In this document: in pieces, positions 48,698 through 57,243 of the stretch
Numbering within the stretch: position 1 is the stretch's first letter
Layout: each line of letters starts with the position of its first letter
NCBI RefSeq assembly: GCF_000185805.1
Contig: NC_014926.1
Coordinates: 1,610,001 to 1,674,000, forward strand
Direction of reading: 5' to 3'
Length of the DNA: 64,000 bases
Source: Thermovibrio ammonificans HB-1
GTDB lineage: Bacteria; Aquificota; Aquificia; Desulfurobacteriales; Desulfurobacteriaceae
Made by a program: the position numbers and the translations under genes
The notes under the pieces: generated by a model
The model's database searches: none
The model's input: only the letters and a program-made list of their open reading frames with translations
What the model was told of the DNA's origin: nothing

Positions 48698-48714
48698 TGC
48701 ACAAATTTTGTGCA
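48698..48714. promoter_or_regulatory. NtrC-type enhancer palindrome
   Basis: TGCACAAATTTTGTGCA, a 17-bp palindrome with TGCAC-N7-GTGCA, the same arms and length as NtrC sites such as the strong glnA site of E. coli. It is centred about 109 bp upstream of the predicted amtB start and lies directly before the GGAGGAG site of rsmH, so a bound activator could also affect rsmH. Confidence 0.7.
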
Positions 48715-48723
48715 GGAGGAGCA

Positions 48724-49611
48724 ATGGAGGAGATATACCACCCGCCGGTACTTCTCAAAGAGTCCCTTAAAGTACTAAAGGCGGAAGAAGGAGGAGTGTT
48801 TGTAGATGCAACTTTAGGGGGAGGAGGCCACACCGAGGCTATACTGAAGGCACACCCCGAGAACAGGGTTATAGCCATAGACAGGGACGAAGAGGCGATA
48901 GAACGGGCAATGGAGAGGCTTAAACCTTACGGCGATAGAGTTTCCATCTATCACGCCAACTTCTCCCAAATAGACCGGGTTCTACAGATGGAAGGGGTCG
49001 AAAGGGTAAAGGGGGTACTCTTTGACTTGGGCGTTTCCCACTTCCACCTACGGGGCGAGAGGGGGTTTACCGTTTGGAAGGAGCAGCCCCTCGACATGCG
49101 GATGGACAGGAGCCAGAAGTTAACGGCAAAAGAGGTGGTGAACGAACTCTCCGAACGGGAGCTGGCAAGGATAATCTTCCGGTACGGCGAGGAGAAGTTC
49201 GCACGGAAAATAGCCTCGGAGATAGTAAAGAGGAGAAAGAGGAAACCCATAGAGACAACAACCGAGCTGGCCTCGATAGTGGAGGAGGTGATTCCAAAAA
49301 AGCTGTGGGCCGGAAGGAAGAAACACCCGGCGGTAAAAACCTTTCAGGCCATAAGGATATACGTTAACAGGGAGTTTGAGGAGATTGAAACCGGCATACC
49401 GAAGGCGGCAGAGTTCGTGGAGCCCGGAGGCAGACTCGCCGTAATAACGTTCCACTCCTTGGAAGACAGGCTCGTTAAGAACATATTAAGGAACCTTGAA
49501 GGGTTCACTCCCGTGACGAAGAAGCCGATAGTTCCCACGGAAGAGGAGGTGGTAGAGAACCCGGCTGCAAGGAGCGCAAAGCTGAGGGCCGCAGAGAGGG
49601 TAAGGCCCTAA
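48724..49611 (+). CDS. rsmH: 16S rRNA (C1402-N4) methyltransferase RsmH
   Basis: RsmH (MraW) methylates C1402 of 16S rRNA. The 295-residue protein has HPPVLLKESLK, DATLGGGGHTEAIL as SAM site, VLFDLGVSHFHL, TFQAIRIYVNREF and FHSLEDRLVK. The ATG at 48724 is chosen because GGAGGAG precedes it; the longer frame from 48697 would run through the NtrC palindrome. It converges on argF with a 4-nt overlap. Confidence 0.96.
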   Translation: MEEIYHPPVLLKESLKVLKAEEGGVFVDATLGGGGHTEAILKAHPENRVIAIDRDEEAIERAMERLKPYGDRVSIYHANFSQIDRVLQMEGVERVKGVLFDLGVSHFHLRGERGFTVWKEQPLDMRMDRSQKLTAKEVVNELSERELARIIFRYGEEKFARKIASEIVKRRKRKPIETTTELASIVEEVIPKKLWAGRKKHPAVKTFQAIRIYVNREFEEIETGIPKAAEFVEPGGRLAVITFHSLEDRLVKNILRNLEGFTPVTKKPIVPTEEEVVENPAARSAKLRAAERVRP

Positions 49612-50537
49612 GGCCTCACCCTCCTCACAAGCTTCAAAATCAAGGCCTTCTGGGTGTGAAGCCTGTTCTCGGCCTGGTCCCAAACTACGGAGCGTTCACC
49701 CTCTATAACTTCGTCTGTAACCTCTTCGCCCCTGTGGGCCGGAAGACAGTGCATAAAGAGGAAATCCGGCTTTGCCAGCTTTACAAGCTCGCCGTTTACC
49801 TGGTAGGGGGTGAAAATCCGTCGGCGCTCTTCGGCCTCGGCCTCCTGACCCATAGAGGCCCAAACGTCGGTATAGATAACGTCGGCGTCTTTAACCGCCT
49901 CTTCGGGGTCGTTGGTTACAACTATTTCTGCGCCGGTACTCTTCGCAATCTCCTTGGCGGCCTTAACGTACTTCTCAAGGGGTTCGTACCCCTTGGGGGT
50001 TGCGGCGTAAAAGCGCATTCCCATGTAGGCTGCACCCACGAGCCAGGAGTTACACATGTTGTTGCCGTCTCCCAGGTAGGCAACTTTTAGCCCCTTCAAC
50101 TCTCCCTTGTACTCCCAGATGGTAAAGAGGTCGGCGAGAACCTGACAGGGATGCTCCTGGTCGGTAAGGGCGTTTATAACGGGAACCGAGGCGTAGCGGG
50201 CAAGCTCCTCCACCCTCTCCTGGCCGAAGGTCCTTATGACTATCAGGTCTACGTAGCGGGAGAGCACCCTCGCAGTATCCTTTATGGGCTCACCCCTGCC
50301 CAGCTGGGAGCCCTGAGTATCCATGTAAACGCCGTGGCCGCCGAGCTGGTAAACTCCCACTTCAAAGGAGACCCTGGTTCTGGTGGACGGCTTTTCAAAT
50401 ATCAGTGCGGCGGTAAAGCCCTCGAGGGGTCTGTAGAGCTCCCCCTTCTTCTGCTTCTCCTTTAGGAAGGCAGAGAGGGATATTATGTTCTCTATGAAGA
50501 GCCTGTCGGCATCGAGCATCGAGATAAAGTCTTTCAT
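49608..50537 (-). CDS. argF: ornithine carbamoyltransferase
   Basis: ArgF makes citrulline from ornithine and carbamoyl phosphate. The 309-residue protein has the carbamoyl-phosphate site EKPSTRTRVSFEVG (about 49-62), HPCQ, and the ornithine site FMHCLPAHRGEEV. It is last of four overlapping minus-strand genes (HhH-GPD-like, prepilin, coiled-coil, argF), sharing ATGA with the one before. Confidence 0.97.
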   Translation of the reverse strand: MKDFISMLDADRLFIENIISLSAFLKEKQKKGELYRPLEGFTAALIFEKPSTRTRVSFEVGVYQLGGHGVYMDTQGSQLGRGEPIKDTARVLSRYVDLIVIRTFGQERVEELARYASVPVINALTDQEHPCQVLADLFTIWEYKGELKGLKVAYLGDGNNMCNSWLVGAAYMGMRFYAATPKGYEPLEKYVKAAKEIAKSTGAEIVVTNDPEEAVKDADVIYTDVWASMGQEAEAEERRRIFTPYQVNGELVKLAKPDFLFMHCLPAHRGEEVTDEVIEGERSVVWDQAENRLHTQKALILKLVRRVRP

Positions 50538-50776
50538 TCTTCCCTCCTGAGAGCGGCTATGAGAACCTTAACTTCGTTGTTTAGGAAGTTAATTTTACTC
50601 TCAAGCTGCTCAACTTTCGTTTCAAGGTCGGAAAGGAGGGAAGCGCTCTTTAAAAAGTCCGATTCAAGGTCTCTGAGGTGCTCCTCAAGTTCTCTTACGT
50701 AGAGGTAGAGTTTAACCGAGAAAACGAACATGGTTGCAAAGGCAAGAAGCACCAGAATCAGTAATACCTGAACCAT
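50534..50776 (-). CDS. small membrane-anchored coiled-coil protein, 80 aa
   Basis: One N-terminal membrane helix (about residues 3-26) followed by a coiled coil with heptads to the end (ELEEHLRDLESDF, KVEQLESKINFLNNEV). The architecture resembles small pilus or division accessory proteins but I recognise no family. It overlaps the prepilin gene by 19 nt and argF by 4 nt. Confidence 0.7.
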   Translation of the reverse strand: MVQVLLILVLLAFATMFVFSVKLYLYVRELEEHLRDLESDFLKSASLLSDLETKVEQLESKINFLNNEVKVLIAALRREE

Positions 50777-51237
50777 TCCGCCAGCCTCCCCTTTTCCACT
50801 TTGTCCTTTAAGGTATCTGCCTCCCCCGTTGTTAAGTTGTAAGTGTAAACCTCTCCCGTAGGGAAAAGGAAAAGGTAGGCCCTGTAGGAGTCCCCCTCCT
50901 TTAGAACGAGCAGGGCGTCGGTGGGTCCGGAAGGGGTGAAGCAGAAAGAGTTGAACTGCTCACCGGAGACGAGCCTTCCGGGAACAACGAAAGTTTTGGG
51001 CTTCAAGGGCAGTTTAAGGCTCTCTCCGCCGAGGCTAAGGGTGCCGTTCAGGAAATCTACGCACACGCTACCGCACTTTCCCAGCAGGCAGATCTGGGAG
51101 GAGAGGGAGGAGAGCCTGTTGTCGAAGCTCTCCCGGGATGAAAGCGATAGGTTAAACAGGGCGGGAAGCGAAACCGTCAGGAGCAGGGAGAGGATAACGA
51201 GAACTATCAGAAGTTCAAGCAGGGTAAAGCCTCTCAT
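50758..51237 (-). CDS. type IV pilin-like (prepilin) protein
   Basis: The N-terminus MRGFTLLELLIVLVILSLLL is a class III prepilin signal: cleavage after Gly3, methylated Phe, and Glu at position +5. 159 residues; the C-terminal part is beta-rich with two Cys close together (CLLGKCGSVC). Probably a minor pilin or pseudopilin. pilT at 28101 is the only other type IV pilus gene in the window. ATGA overlap with the upstream gene. Confidence 0.85.
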   Translation of the reverse strand: MRGFTLLELLIVLVILSLLLTVSLPALFNLSLSSRESFDNRLSSLSSQICLLGKCGSVCVDFLNGTLSLGGESLKLPLKPKTFVVPGRLVSGEQFNSFCFTPSGPTDALLVLKEGDSYRAYLFLFPTGEVYTYNLTTGEADTLKDKVEKGRLAEWFRYY

Positions 51238-52115
51238 TTGGTATCTATCTCCACCCTGCCGGAAGTGACAACCACTTTACCGTCTACACACAGGTGGCCC
51301 ACCGGACACTCACCCCTCTTGGGCCTTTCGCCGTTTTTCCTGTAGTGGCAGCCGTACTTACTCAAAAGCCAAAGGGGGCGGAACATCTCTATCGGGGCTA
51401 TGCCGGTTCCTTTTAGCCCCTCTTCCCACACCTTTACAACCCTTCTCTTTATGGTCTCGTTGAGCCCCTTGGCAGAGTACTTACCCGTTATGCAGCCCGT
51501 TGTGAACGTTGCCCGGGCCACGTGAACGTCAACGGGAATCGGGAGCTTCTCAACGTTCTTAAAGGGCAGGTTAAACTTATCCCTCAGGGAGCGAATCCAG
51601 TGGGGAAAGAGCTTCTCCCCCGAAAGGCTCGGGAACTCCTCCTTCCGGTTCTTCAGAAAGTCTTTAAACATAAATTCAACGTCGTAACCGTAACTCTCAA
51701 AGAGGCTCCTCAGGCTGCCGTTGTGCCTTTCGGCAAGGGAGCTGGCTATAGAGAACCAGATTTGGGGGTCCCTGTTCTTCTTCTTTGCGAGCCCGTGCTT
51801 CAAAAGGGCCTCTTTAAGGGCCTCCGCCCCTTTTCTCTTCACCTCTTTGGGGTCGAAAACCCACTTAACCTCCTCGTCGGAGAAGGTCTTTATAGAGGAG
51901 CTCCAGAGCTCGGAAGCGTTTCGCATGTAGTCGAGTGCCGTTGTGAACGTGACCAGAAGCAGGGCCTCCTCAAACTCAAGGGAGGGGAGGAGTTCGTTTA
52001 CGGCGTCGTCGGGGAGCTGGCGCTTGCCGAAAATACCGCCCTTCTCGAAGGCGGACAGAAGCTCCCGGGCAACCTCCCTTGCCCGCTCCGGGTTTAACGT
52101 TAGATTAACAGCCAT
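51234..52115 (-). CDS. HhH-GPD-like DNA glycosylase-type protein (putative)
   Basis: 293 residues. The central PIPVDVHVARATFTTGCITG resembles the conserved Asp-containing P-VDxHVxR segment of endonuclease III-type glycosylases. The C-terminus has a cluster C-x13-C-x5-C (YGCHYRKNGERPKRGECPV, GHLC) that may be an Fe-S or metal site, but not with the standard spacing C-x6-C-x2-C-x5-C. A base-excision role is plausible, not certain. First gene of the prepilin-argF unit. Confidence 0.55.
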   Translation of the reverse strand: MAVNLTLNPERAREVARELLSAFEKGGIFGKRQLPDDAVNELLPSLEFEEALLLVTFTTALDYMRNASELWSSSIKTFSDEEVKWVFDPKEVKRKGAEALKEALLKHGLAKKKNRDPQIWFSIASSLAERHNGSLRSLFESYGYDVEFMFKDFLKNRKEEFPSLSGEKLFPHWIRSLRDKFNLPFKNVEKLPIPVDVHVARATFTTGCITGKYSAKGLNETIKRRVVKVWEEGLKGTGIAPIEMFRPLWLLSKYGCHYRKNGERPKRGECPVGHLCVDGKVVVTSGRVEIDTK

Positions 52116-52145
52116 TAATGGCCCCTAAGGGGTTATATGGTGTAT

Positions 52146-52151
52146 TATAAT
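52146..52151 (+). promoter_or_regulatory. possible -10 element before the TPR gene
   Basis: A perfect TATAAT 44 bp before the TPR gene start; no good -35 is seen at the usual distance. The 80-bp divergent gap holds nothing else clear. Confidence 0.3.
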
Positions 52152-52195
52152 ACTCCAATGGTTTAGCTGCTTCGGCCGTTTTCTGGAGGGTGGCT

Positions 52196-53695
52196 TTGGG
52201 ACTGTTCGACCTCTTTAAAAAGAAGTCCCCGGAAGAGCTCTTCTTCGAAGCCGTAAAAGCCGGGGACGCAATGGAGACGGTGAAGCTGGGAGAGGAGCTC
52301 CTCCGCCAAAGGCCAAACGACCTCTCCATTTTAAACCCCTACATAGACGCCCTCATCAGGCTCGGCAAGAAAGAGGACGCCGTTAAGCTGCTCCTTTCGT
52401 TTGCCGAGGAGCGGATAAAAGAGGACTACTACGACGTAGCAATTCCCATCCTGAAGAGAATCCTGAAAATAGACCCGCTGAACCTTAAGGCGATAAAGCT
52501 GCTCGCAAACACCTACAAGAAGAAGGAGCTCTTTTACGAAGCCTTCAACACCCTTGTTGAGAGCTACAGGCGGTTTAAAGAGTCGGGGATTCGGGCCGAC
52601 TCTATAAAGGAGCTGATTGAGGACTTCATAAAGGAGCAGTTCCACCCCCTCTTCTACGAGCGCTACGCCGACCTCCTGATGGAGGAGAAGGATACGGAAA
52701 ACGCCCTTGTCAACTACGTGCTTGCGGCAAACCTCTACCTGAAGCTGGGGAACTACAAGTCCGCCCTCAGAACGCTGCTGAAGGCCGAGCAGATAAGGAA
52801 GAACGAGTCCCTCGACAGGCAGGTGGTTGAAGCCCTTGCCCACATAGACGACCCGAAGCTCATAAAAGACCTCCTTCCCCCGCTGCTCCAGAACTACAAG
52901 AACAACGAGGAGTTCTTAAAGTTCGTAGTTTCCGTTTTCTCAGAGGCCGACAGACTTCCGCTGCTGAAACAGATAGTAAAAGAGCTTCAAGCCCCCAAGG
53001 TGAAGTACACCCTCCTTGCCCTCATCAACTTCGAGCTGGGTGAGGTGGAAGAGGCCCAGGAGTACCTTGAGAAGCTGAAGCTGGTAGACAGGGACCTCTA
53101 CGAGAAGATTGCAGCAACGGTCAAGAGCAAGTACCAAGAGGTTCTCGAGGGTATAGAGTTCCCCGAAGAGGTAGAGGAGCTTCCAGAGCCCGAGCAGGTC
53201 CTTGAAGTCTTAGAGCAGGTTCTCGACCTGAACGACATAGTATCGGAGTACGTTGAGAAGATAGGCGAGGAGGAGAAGCCCAGCGAAATCAAGCAGGAGA
53301 TAGAGACCCTCAAAACCTTCGAGAAGGACGGCAGGAAGGCCCTATCTACGGCCGAAGCGCTGCTGGGACTCGGGAAGTTCGACGAGGCCATAGAGGCGGC
53401 AAAGGCGGCACTCAACACCGAAAACGCCTTTAAAGCCACCGCCCTCATAGCGGAGGCGATGATAGGTAAAGGTGAGCTTACCGACGCCCTATCGTTCCTG
53501 CTCGAGGCGATAAAGAACTCCTCCCTAACCCCCGAGGAGAAGGCCCGCCTCAAAGTCCTCATAGGCGACATCCACAAGATTAAAGGGGAGCTCAACAAGG
53601 CCCTCATGTGGTACAGGGAGGCCCAGAAGGTCCTCAACGACCCGGAGGTTCAGGAGAAGATAGAGGAGATTGAGGGCAGTGAACAGGCCGTTTGA
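52196..53695 (+). CDS. TPR-repeat protein
   Basis: 499 residues of helical repeats starting MGLFDLFKKKSPEELFF. TPR-like pairs such as YYDVAIPILKRILKIDPLN, then LKAIKLLANTYKKK, and a C-terminal set with EALLGLGKFDEAIEAAKAAL cover most of the length; the middle (about 310-360) is acidic. A scaffold of unknown partners. The TTG at 52196 is 5 nt after GGAGGG, better than the GTG at 52190. It overlaps hemW by 26 nt. Confidence 0.85.
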   Translation: MGLFDLFKKKSPEELFFEAVKAGDAMETVKLGEELLRQRPNDLSILNPYIDALIRLGKKEDAVKLLLSFAEERIKEDYYDVAIPILKRILKIDPLNLKAIKLLANTYKKKELFYEAFNTLVESYRRFKESGIRADSIKELIEDFIKEQFHPLFYERYADLLMEEKDTENALVNYVLAANLYLKLGNYKSALRTLLKAEQIRKNESLDRQVVEALAHIDDPKLIKDLLPPLLQNYKNNEEFLKFVVSVFSEADRLPLLKQIVKELQAPKVKYTLLALINFELGEVEEAQEYLEKLKLVDRDLYEKIAATVKSKYQEVLEGIEFPEEVEELPEPEQVLEVLEQVLDLNDIVSEYVEKIGEEEKPSEIKQEIETLKTFEKDGRKALSTAEALLGLGKFDEAIEAAKAALNTENAFKATALIAEAMIGKGELTDALSFLLEAIKNSSLTPEEKARLKVLIGDIHKIKGELNKALMWYREAQKVLNDPEVQEKIEEIEGSEQAV

Positions 53696-54809
53696 AGCCC
53701 TCTACGTCCACGTTCCCTTCTGCCGTTCAAAGTGCTTCTACTGCGACTTCTACTCGGAAGCCGGCAGAACAAAGGATGGCTACGTAAAACTCCTCCTTAC
53801 CGAGCTCTCCCTCCTACAACCGGAGCTTCAGCAGTTCCCCACGGTATACTTCGGCGGAGGAACCCCCTCTCTTATGGAGCCTTCCTTCTTTGAAACCCTT
53901 CTGTCGCGGGTGGGGCAGTTCTCGGAAGTCACCGTGGAGTTTAACCCGGAAGATGCAACGCCCCAAAAGCTCAGGGCCTTAAGGGAGCTGGGGGTGAACA
54001 GGGTCAGCATAGGAGTTCAGAGCCTCTCAGACACAACTCTTAAAGCCTTAAGGCGAAGGCACACCGCCCGGCAGGGGTTAAAGGCCGTAGAAGAGGCCCT
54101 AAAAGTTTTCAACAACGTGAGCGTAGACCTCATCTACGGCGTTCCCGGCCAGCGGCCGGAAGAGTTTCTAAGAGAGCTGGAGACCTTGCTTTCCCTCCCG
54201 GTGAAGCACGTATCCCTGTACGCCCTCACCCCCTACAGCGAAACTCAGCTGGGGAGACTGGTGGAGCTGGGGAAGGTGGAGCTGCCGCCGGAGGAGCAGG
54301 TTGAGGAGTGCTACCGCCTTGGGGCGAAGCTCTTAGAGGAGAAAGGCTTAAAACGCTACGAGATATCGAACTTTGCGCTGGAGGGCTTCCGGTGTAAGCA
54401 CAACCTCCACTACTGGAGGCTGAACAACTACTTGGGAATAGGCCCTTCGGCGGCCTCCTTCAGCGATAGCAGGTACAGGAGGAACGTTTCAAGCCTTGAA
54501 AGCTACGAAAGGAAGCTTGCGGCCGGGGAGCTTCCAACGGCAGAGGAGGTAAAGTTCTCACCAGATGAGCTCAAAGAGGTGAAGCTCTCCTTCGGCCTGA
54601 GGCTGACCGAAGGGGTAGAGCTTGAAGCTCTGGGCCTGAAGGAGTGGTTCCAGGAGCTTCTGGCCGCCGACGAGGCAATCGGCGCAATGGTAGAGGAGGG
54701 GCTACTGGAGTTCAGTGGCGGCCGGCTCAGGCTGGGGGAAAAGGGCGTTCTGACCTCCAACGCCGTAATAGCAACGCTCCTTTCCAAACTGCCTAAGAGC
54801 ACTCCTTAG
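53670..54809 (+). CDS. hemW: radical SAM haem chaperone HemW-like protein
   Basis: 379 residues with the radical-SAM Cys18-x3-Cys22-x2-Cys25 (PFCRSKCFYCDFYSEAG), VEFNPEDATPQKL and GVNRVSIGVQSL, and the HemN C-terminal domain. HemW inserts haem into respiratory proteins; the absence of an N-terminal extension with the second SAM site favours HemW over HemN. Of interest beside an octahaem cytochrome, although c-type haem attachment is a separate pathway. TTG start inside the TPR gene. Confidence 0.9.
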   Translation: MRAVNRPFEALYVHVPFCRSKCFYCDFYSEAGRTKDGYVKLLLTELSLLQPELQQFPTVYFGGGTPSLMEPSFFETLLSRVGQFSEVTVEFNPEDATPQKLRALRELGVNRVSIGVQSLSDTTLKALRRRHTARQGLKAVEEALKVFNNVSVDLIYGVPGQRPEEFLRELETLLSLPVKHVSLYALTPYSETQLGRLVELGKVELPPEEQVEECYRLGAKLLEEKGLKRYEISNFALEGFRCKHNLHYWRLNNYLGIGPSAASFSDSRYRRNVSSLESYERKLAAGELPTAEEVKFSPDELKEVKLSFGLRLTEGVELEALGLKEWFQELLAADEAIGAMVEEGLLEFSGGRLRLGEKGVLTSNAVIATLLSKLPKSTP

Positions 54810-55101
54810 ACCTACTGCTCAGCTTCCTGCACACCTCGTCGAACTTCTCCCTCTCAAGGTTTTTAACCTCGCCCTTCACAAGGCCGTCGGCCCACTGCTC
54901 GTTCCACTTGTCTATCCAGCAGTGGAGGTCAACCGTTTCGAGGCCGAGCTTCCTGGCTATCTCCTTAGGGTCTGAGTCGCTCTCACCGTAGATGAGAATC
55001 GACATAAGCTTCCTCATAAGGTCGGCCTCGGGGCTGTGCTTTGCCAGCCTCTCGATGGTGTCGAGCAGAACGCTCCTGAAGTAAACATCCTTACGCTTCA
55101 T
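54793..55101 (-). CDS. hypothetical helical protein, 102 aa
   Basis: A small soluble helical protein with KEIARKLGLETVDLHCWIDKW resembling a homeodomain-like helix-turn-helix of the kind seen in resolvases and phage proteins, and a basic C-terminus. Family unknown. The ATG at 55101 has GGAGGGAG upstream. It overlaps the 3' end of hemW by 17 nt on the opposite strand. Next to it, 55102-55246 is a 145-bp AT-rich gap with no clear promoter. Confidence 0.7.
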   Translation of the reverse strand: MKRKDVYFRSVLLDTIERLAKHSPEADLMRKLMSILIYGESDSDPKEIARKLGLETVDLHCWIDKWNEQWADGLVKGEVKNLEREKFDEVCRKLSSRSKECS

Positions 55102-55246
55102 CTCTCCCTCCTCAAGCTGTAAATAAACTTAAAATTTCATCATATTTTAGTAATAAACTTTTCTGAAAGAAATTTATCCTAAACCGGCTTTAAAAGGACA
55201 GTTTACGGGCCGAAAACCGCTTAAACTGAAAAGAAAGGAGGCAGCG

Positions 55247-55669
55247 ATGAAGTTCGACCCGGAAAAGGCAAAAAAGGCCCTTGAAGAGGGGATAAAGAAG
55301 GCGAAGCTCTCGGACGTTAAAGAGGCGGTAGAGAAGCAGGAAGAGATAGTAGAGAAGTTCAAGTTCTTCCTGAGCGAGTACCTTACAGACGCAAAGGAGA
55401 TGCTCCTAATGCTCAAAGACTACCTTTCGGGGGAGTACACAGAGGTTCCCTGGTTCACCGTTGCGGCCATAACTGTTGCCCTCCTCTACGTTTTGAACCC
55501 GATGGACCTGATACCCGACTTCATTCCGGTTATAGGCCAGATAGACGACGCAATGGTGATGGGACTGTGCCTTCAGATGGTAAGGAAAGACCTGGAGAAG
55601 TACCGGGAGTGGAGGAGGAAGAGGGATGAGAAGGATAACCGGCCACATAACGAAGGCGGTAGTGCTTAA
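55247..55669 (+). CDS. YkvA (DUF1232) family membrane protein
   Basis: 140 residues with a charged helical N-terminus, then a DUF1232 core YVLNPMDLIPDFIPVIGQID, DAMVMGLCLQMVRKDL, which forms a membrane hairpin. Function of the family is unknown. AAAGGAGGCAGCG precedes the ATG. It overlaps the zinc-finger gene by 44 nt. Confidence 0.9.
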   Translation: MKFDPEKAKKALEEGIKKAKLSDVKEAVEKQEEIVEKFKFFLSEYLTDAKEMLLMLKDYLSGEYTEVPWFTVAAITVALLYVLNPMDLIPDFIPVIGQIDDAMVMGLCLQMVRKDLEKYREWRRKRDEKDNRPHNEGGSA

Positions 55670-55817
55670 AACGGGAGTAGTTAAGCTCCCGACCTTCGGC
55701 TACTGCCCCAAGTGCGGTGCGGCCCTTAAACTCGTAGAGGGCCCCTTTGGAAAGTTTACGGCGTGCAGCAACCCCGCCTGTCCCTTTGTAAAGAGGGTGA
55801 AGGGGGAGGAGGATTAG
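55626..55817 (+). CDS. topoisomerase-type C4 zinc-finger protein, 63 aa
   Basis: A free-standing zinc finger: CPKCGAALKLVEGPFGKFTA, CSNPACPF gives four Cys with the spacing of the C-terminal C4 finger of DNA topoisomerase I. It probably binds single-stranded DNA. ATG at 55626 behind GGAGGAAGAGG, in another frame inside the YkvA gene. Confidence 0.85.
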   Translation: MRRITGHITKAVVLKTGVVKLPTFGYCPKCGAALKLVEGPFGKFTACSNPACPFVKRVKGEED

Positions 55818-56524
55818 GAAACCTGCCCCTTACCTCCGAAACGCTCGGCGGCCTTCTTAAGGAACTCCTGGGCAAAGGGGGCAAACTCCCAGGAGGCCCT
55901 CAGAAAACAGACGGCGTAAGGGTAAAGGGGGGATAGGAAGAGGTAAAGAAACAGAAACGGCAGCCACACGGCCGCTCCCTTAAAGTAAAGGGAGTGGGTC
56001 CAAAAGCCGTCCCAAAGGTGGGTAAAAACAGACCAAAGGAGCAAAGACAGAAGAGCGGCAAGCGCGAAAAAGGGTCTCTTTAAGCGGTCTGAGAAGAAAA
56101 CCGCTCCGAGCAGGACAAGGAGTAGAACCTCCGACCATACCGGTGAAAAGGAGCGGTAGACAAAAAGCGACGCAGCGGTAGCCCCGGGAAAGGTAAAAAG
56201 GAGCTTCCCAAATAGAACCGAGTTCCCTTCTCCCCTCGCACTCTCCTTACAGGAGCTAAAGCCCGACCAAAGACTATTGAGTAGAAAGTCCTCAAGGTAG
56301 GTAACCTTTTCGGGCCGGTTGTTGAGCCCTTCAACGAAACGGCGTGTGTAGTCGGCCCAAGGTATCTCCGATAGGTTAAAGCCCATAAAGTGCTCAAGGA
56401 GGAGAGAGCCGAAGAGAAGCTCCGAGAGCCTCCCCCTATACCTCTCTACCAGAGCCTGAGCGGCTTTTTCCTTCTCCTTTATAGAGCCGATTTCCTGGGC
56501 CACAAACTCGTCAATCCTGCTCAT
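55814..56524 (-). CDS. hypothetical membrane protein, last gene of the WYL operon
   Basis: About 236 residues. The N-terminal 110 are soluble and helical (KEKAAQALVERYRGRLSELL). Residues about 110-215 hold four to five hydrophobic segments (LFTFPGATAASLFVY, VLLLVLLGAVFF, ALAALLSLLLWSVF, AVWLPFLFLYLFLSPLYPYA). No family is recognised. The ATG at 56524 (GGGG upstream) is preferred to a TTG at 56530. It overlaps the preceding 240-aa gene and is convergent with the zinc-finger gene by 4 nt. Confidence 0.75.
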   Translation of the reverse strand: MSRIDEFVAQEIGSIKEKEKAAQALVERYRGRLSELLFGSLLLEHFMGFNLSEIPWADYTRRFVEGLNNRPEKVTYLEDFLLNSLWSGFSSCKESARGEGNSVLFGKLLFTFPGATAASLFVYRSFSPVWSEVLLLVLLGAVFFSDRLKRPFFALAALLSLLLWSVFTHLWDGFWTHSLYFKGAAVWLPFLFLYLFLSPLYPYAVCFLRASWEFAPFAQEFLKKAAERFGGKGQVS

Positions 56525-57233
56525 CTTCAACCCCGAAAACGGCGTTCCTCCTGAGGGCCTCGTAAAGGGGCGAGCCCGGCGGCAACTCCATAGAGAGCAC
56601 CTTCTCTTTAACTCTCTCGATGCCCTGCAGGAGCCCGAGCTTCAGCGAGTCAACGTTACCGGCAACAACAACGCCCCTTTTAACGTCTTCGTAAACCTCC
56701 TTCAGGAATAGCGCCACAGCCTCGATGTAGTAGCTCTTCAGAAGGAGCAGCAGCGTAGTCTCACCGGTGTTTACGGCCCTCTCCCTCAGAGACGGGTCTT
56801 CAAACTCGGGGAAGGTCGAGAGGGTCTTCAACAGGGAGTCAATCTGCTCCCTTATGTAGGGAAGGTGCTCCCTCTCCACCTCCTCAACGGCCTTCAGCTT
56901 CTCCTCAACGAGGGCAAGGCGCGAGGCGTGGAGCTGCTCCAGGCTGGAGAAGAACCTGTTAAACCACTGCCTCTTCTTCCACCAGGCCACTCCCCCCATA
57001 ATCACCGACTTTACGAGCTTCACCCCTCCCGACAGGAGCCTACCCTCCTTCAGCTCGCCAACGGCCTCACCGAAACCCTTCAGGGCGTTTAAGCTCAGCT
57101 CCTCGTACTCCTTCATAAGGTTGTAGAAACGGCTGTTAAGCCCCTGAAGGTCTTTAGAGACGAGGCTGTAATCCCTCTCTACGAGGGCCTCAACCTCTTT
57201 AACGGTAGCCTCAACGCTTTCAAGGAGCTCCAC
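56511..57233 (-). CDS. hypothetical helical protein, 240 aa, WYL operon
   Basis: A long helical protein without signal peptide or Cys. A Gly-rich amphipathic patch with KLVKSVIMGGVAWWKKRQW near residue 75 could touch the membrane; coiled coil before and after (EEKLKAVEEVEREHLPYI). Unknown family. The GTG at 57233 follows GAGGAGG, 10 bp after the 166-aa gene, and the two are clearly one operon. Confidence 0.75.
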   Translation of the reverse strand: MELLESVEATVKEVEALVERDYSLVSKDLQGLNSRFYNLMKEYEELSLNALKGFGEAVGELKEGRLLSGGVKLVKSVIMGGVAWWKKRQWFNRFFSSLEQLHASRLALVEEKLKAVEEVEREHLPYIREQIDSLLKTLSTFPEFEDPSLRERAVNTGETTLLLLLKSYYIEAVALFLKEVYEDVKRGVVVAGNVDSLKLGLLQGIERVKEKVLSMELPPGSPLYEALRRNAVFGVEDEQD

Positions 57234-57243
57234 CGCAACCTCC

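Noticed and set aside
49656-50465. Open frames on the plus strand opposite argF
   Set aside because: Shadows of argF with no independent features.
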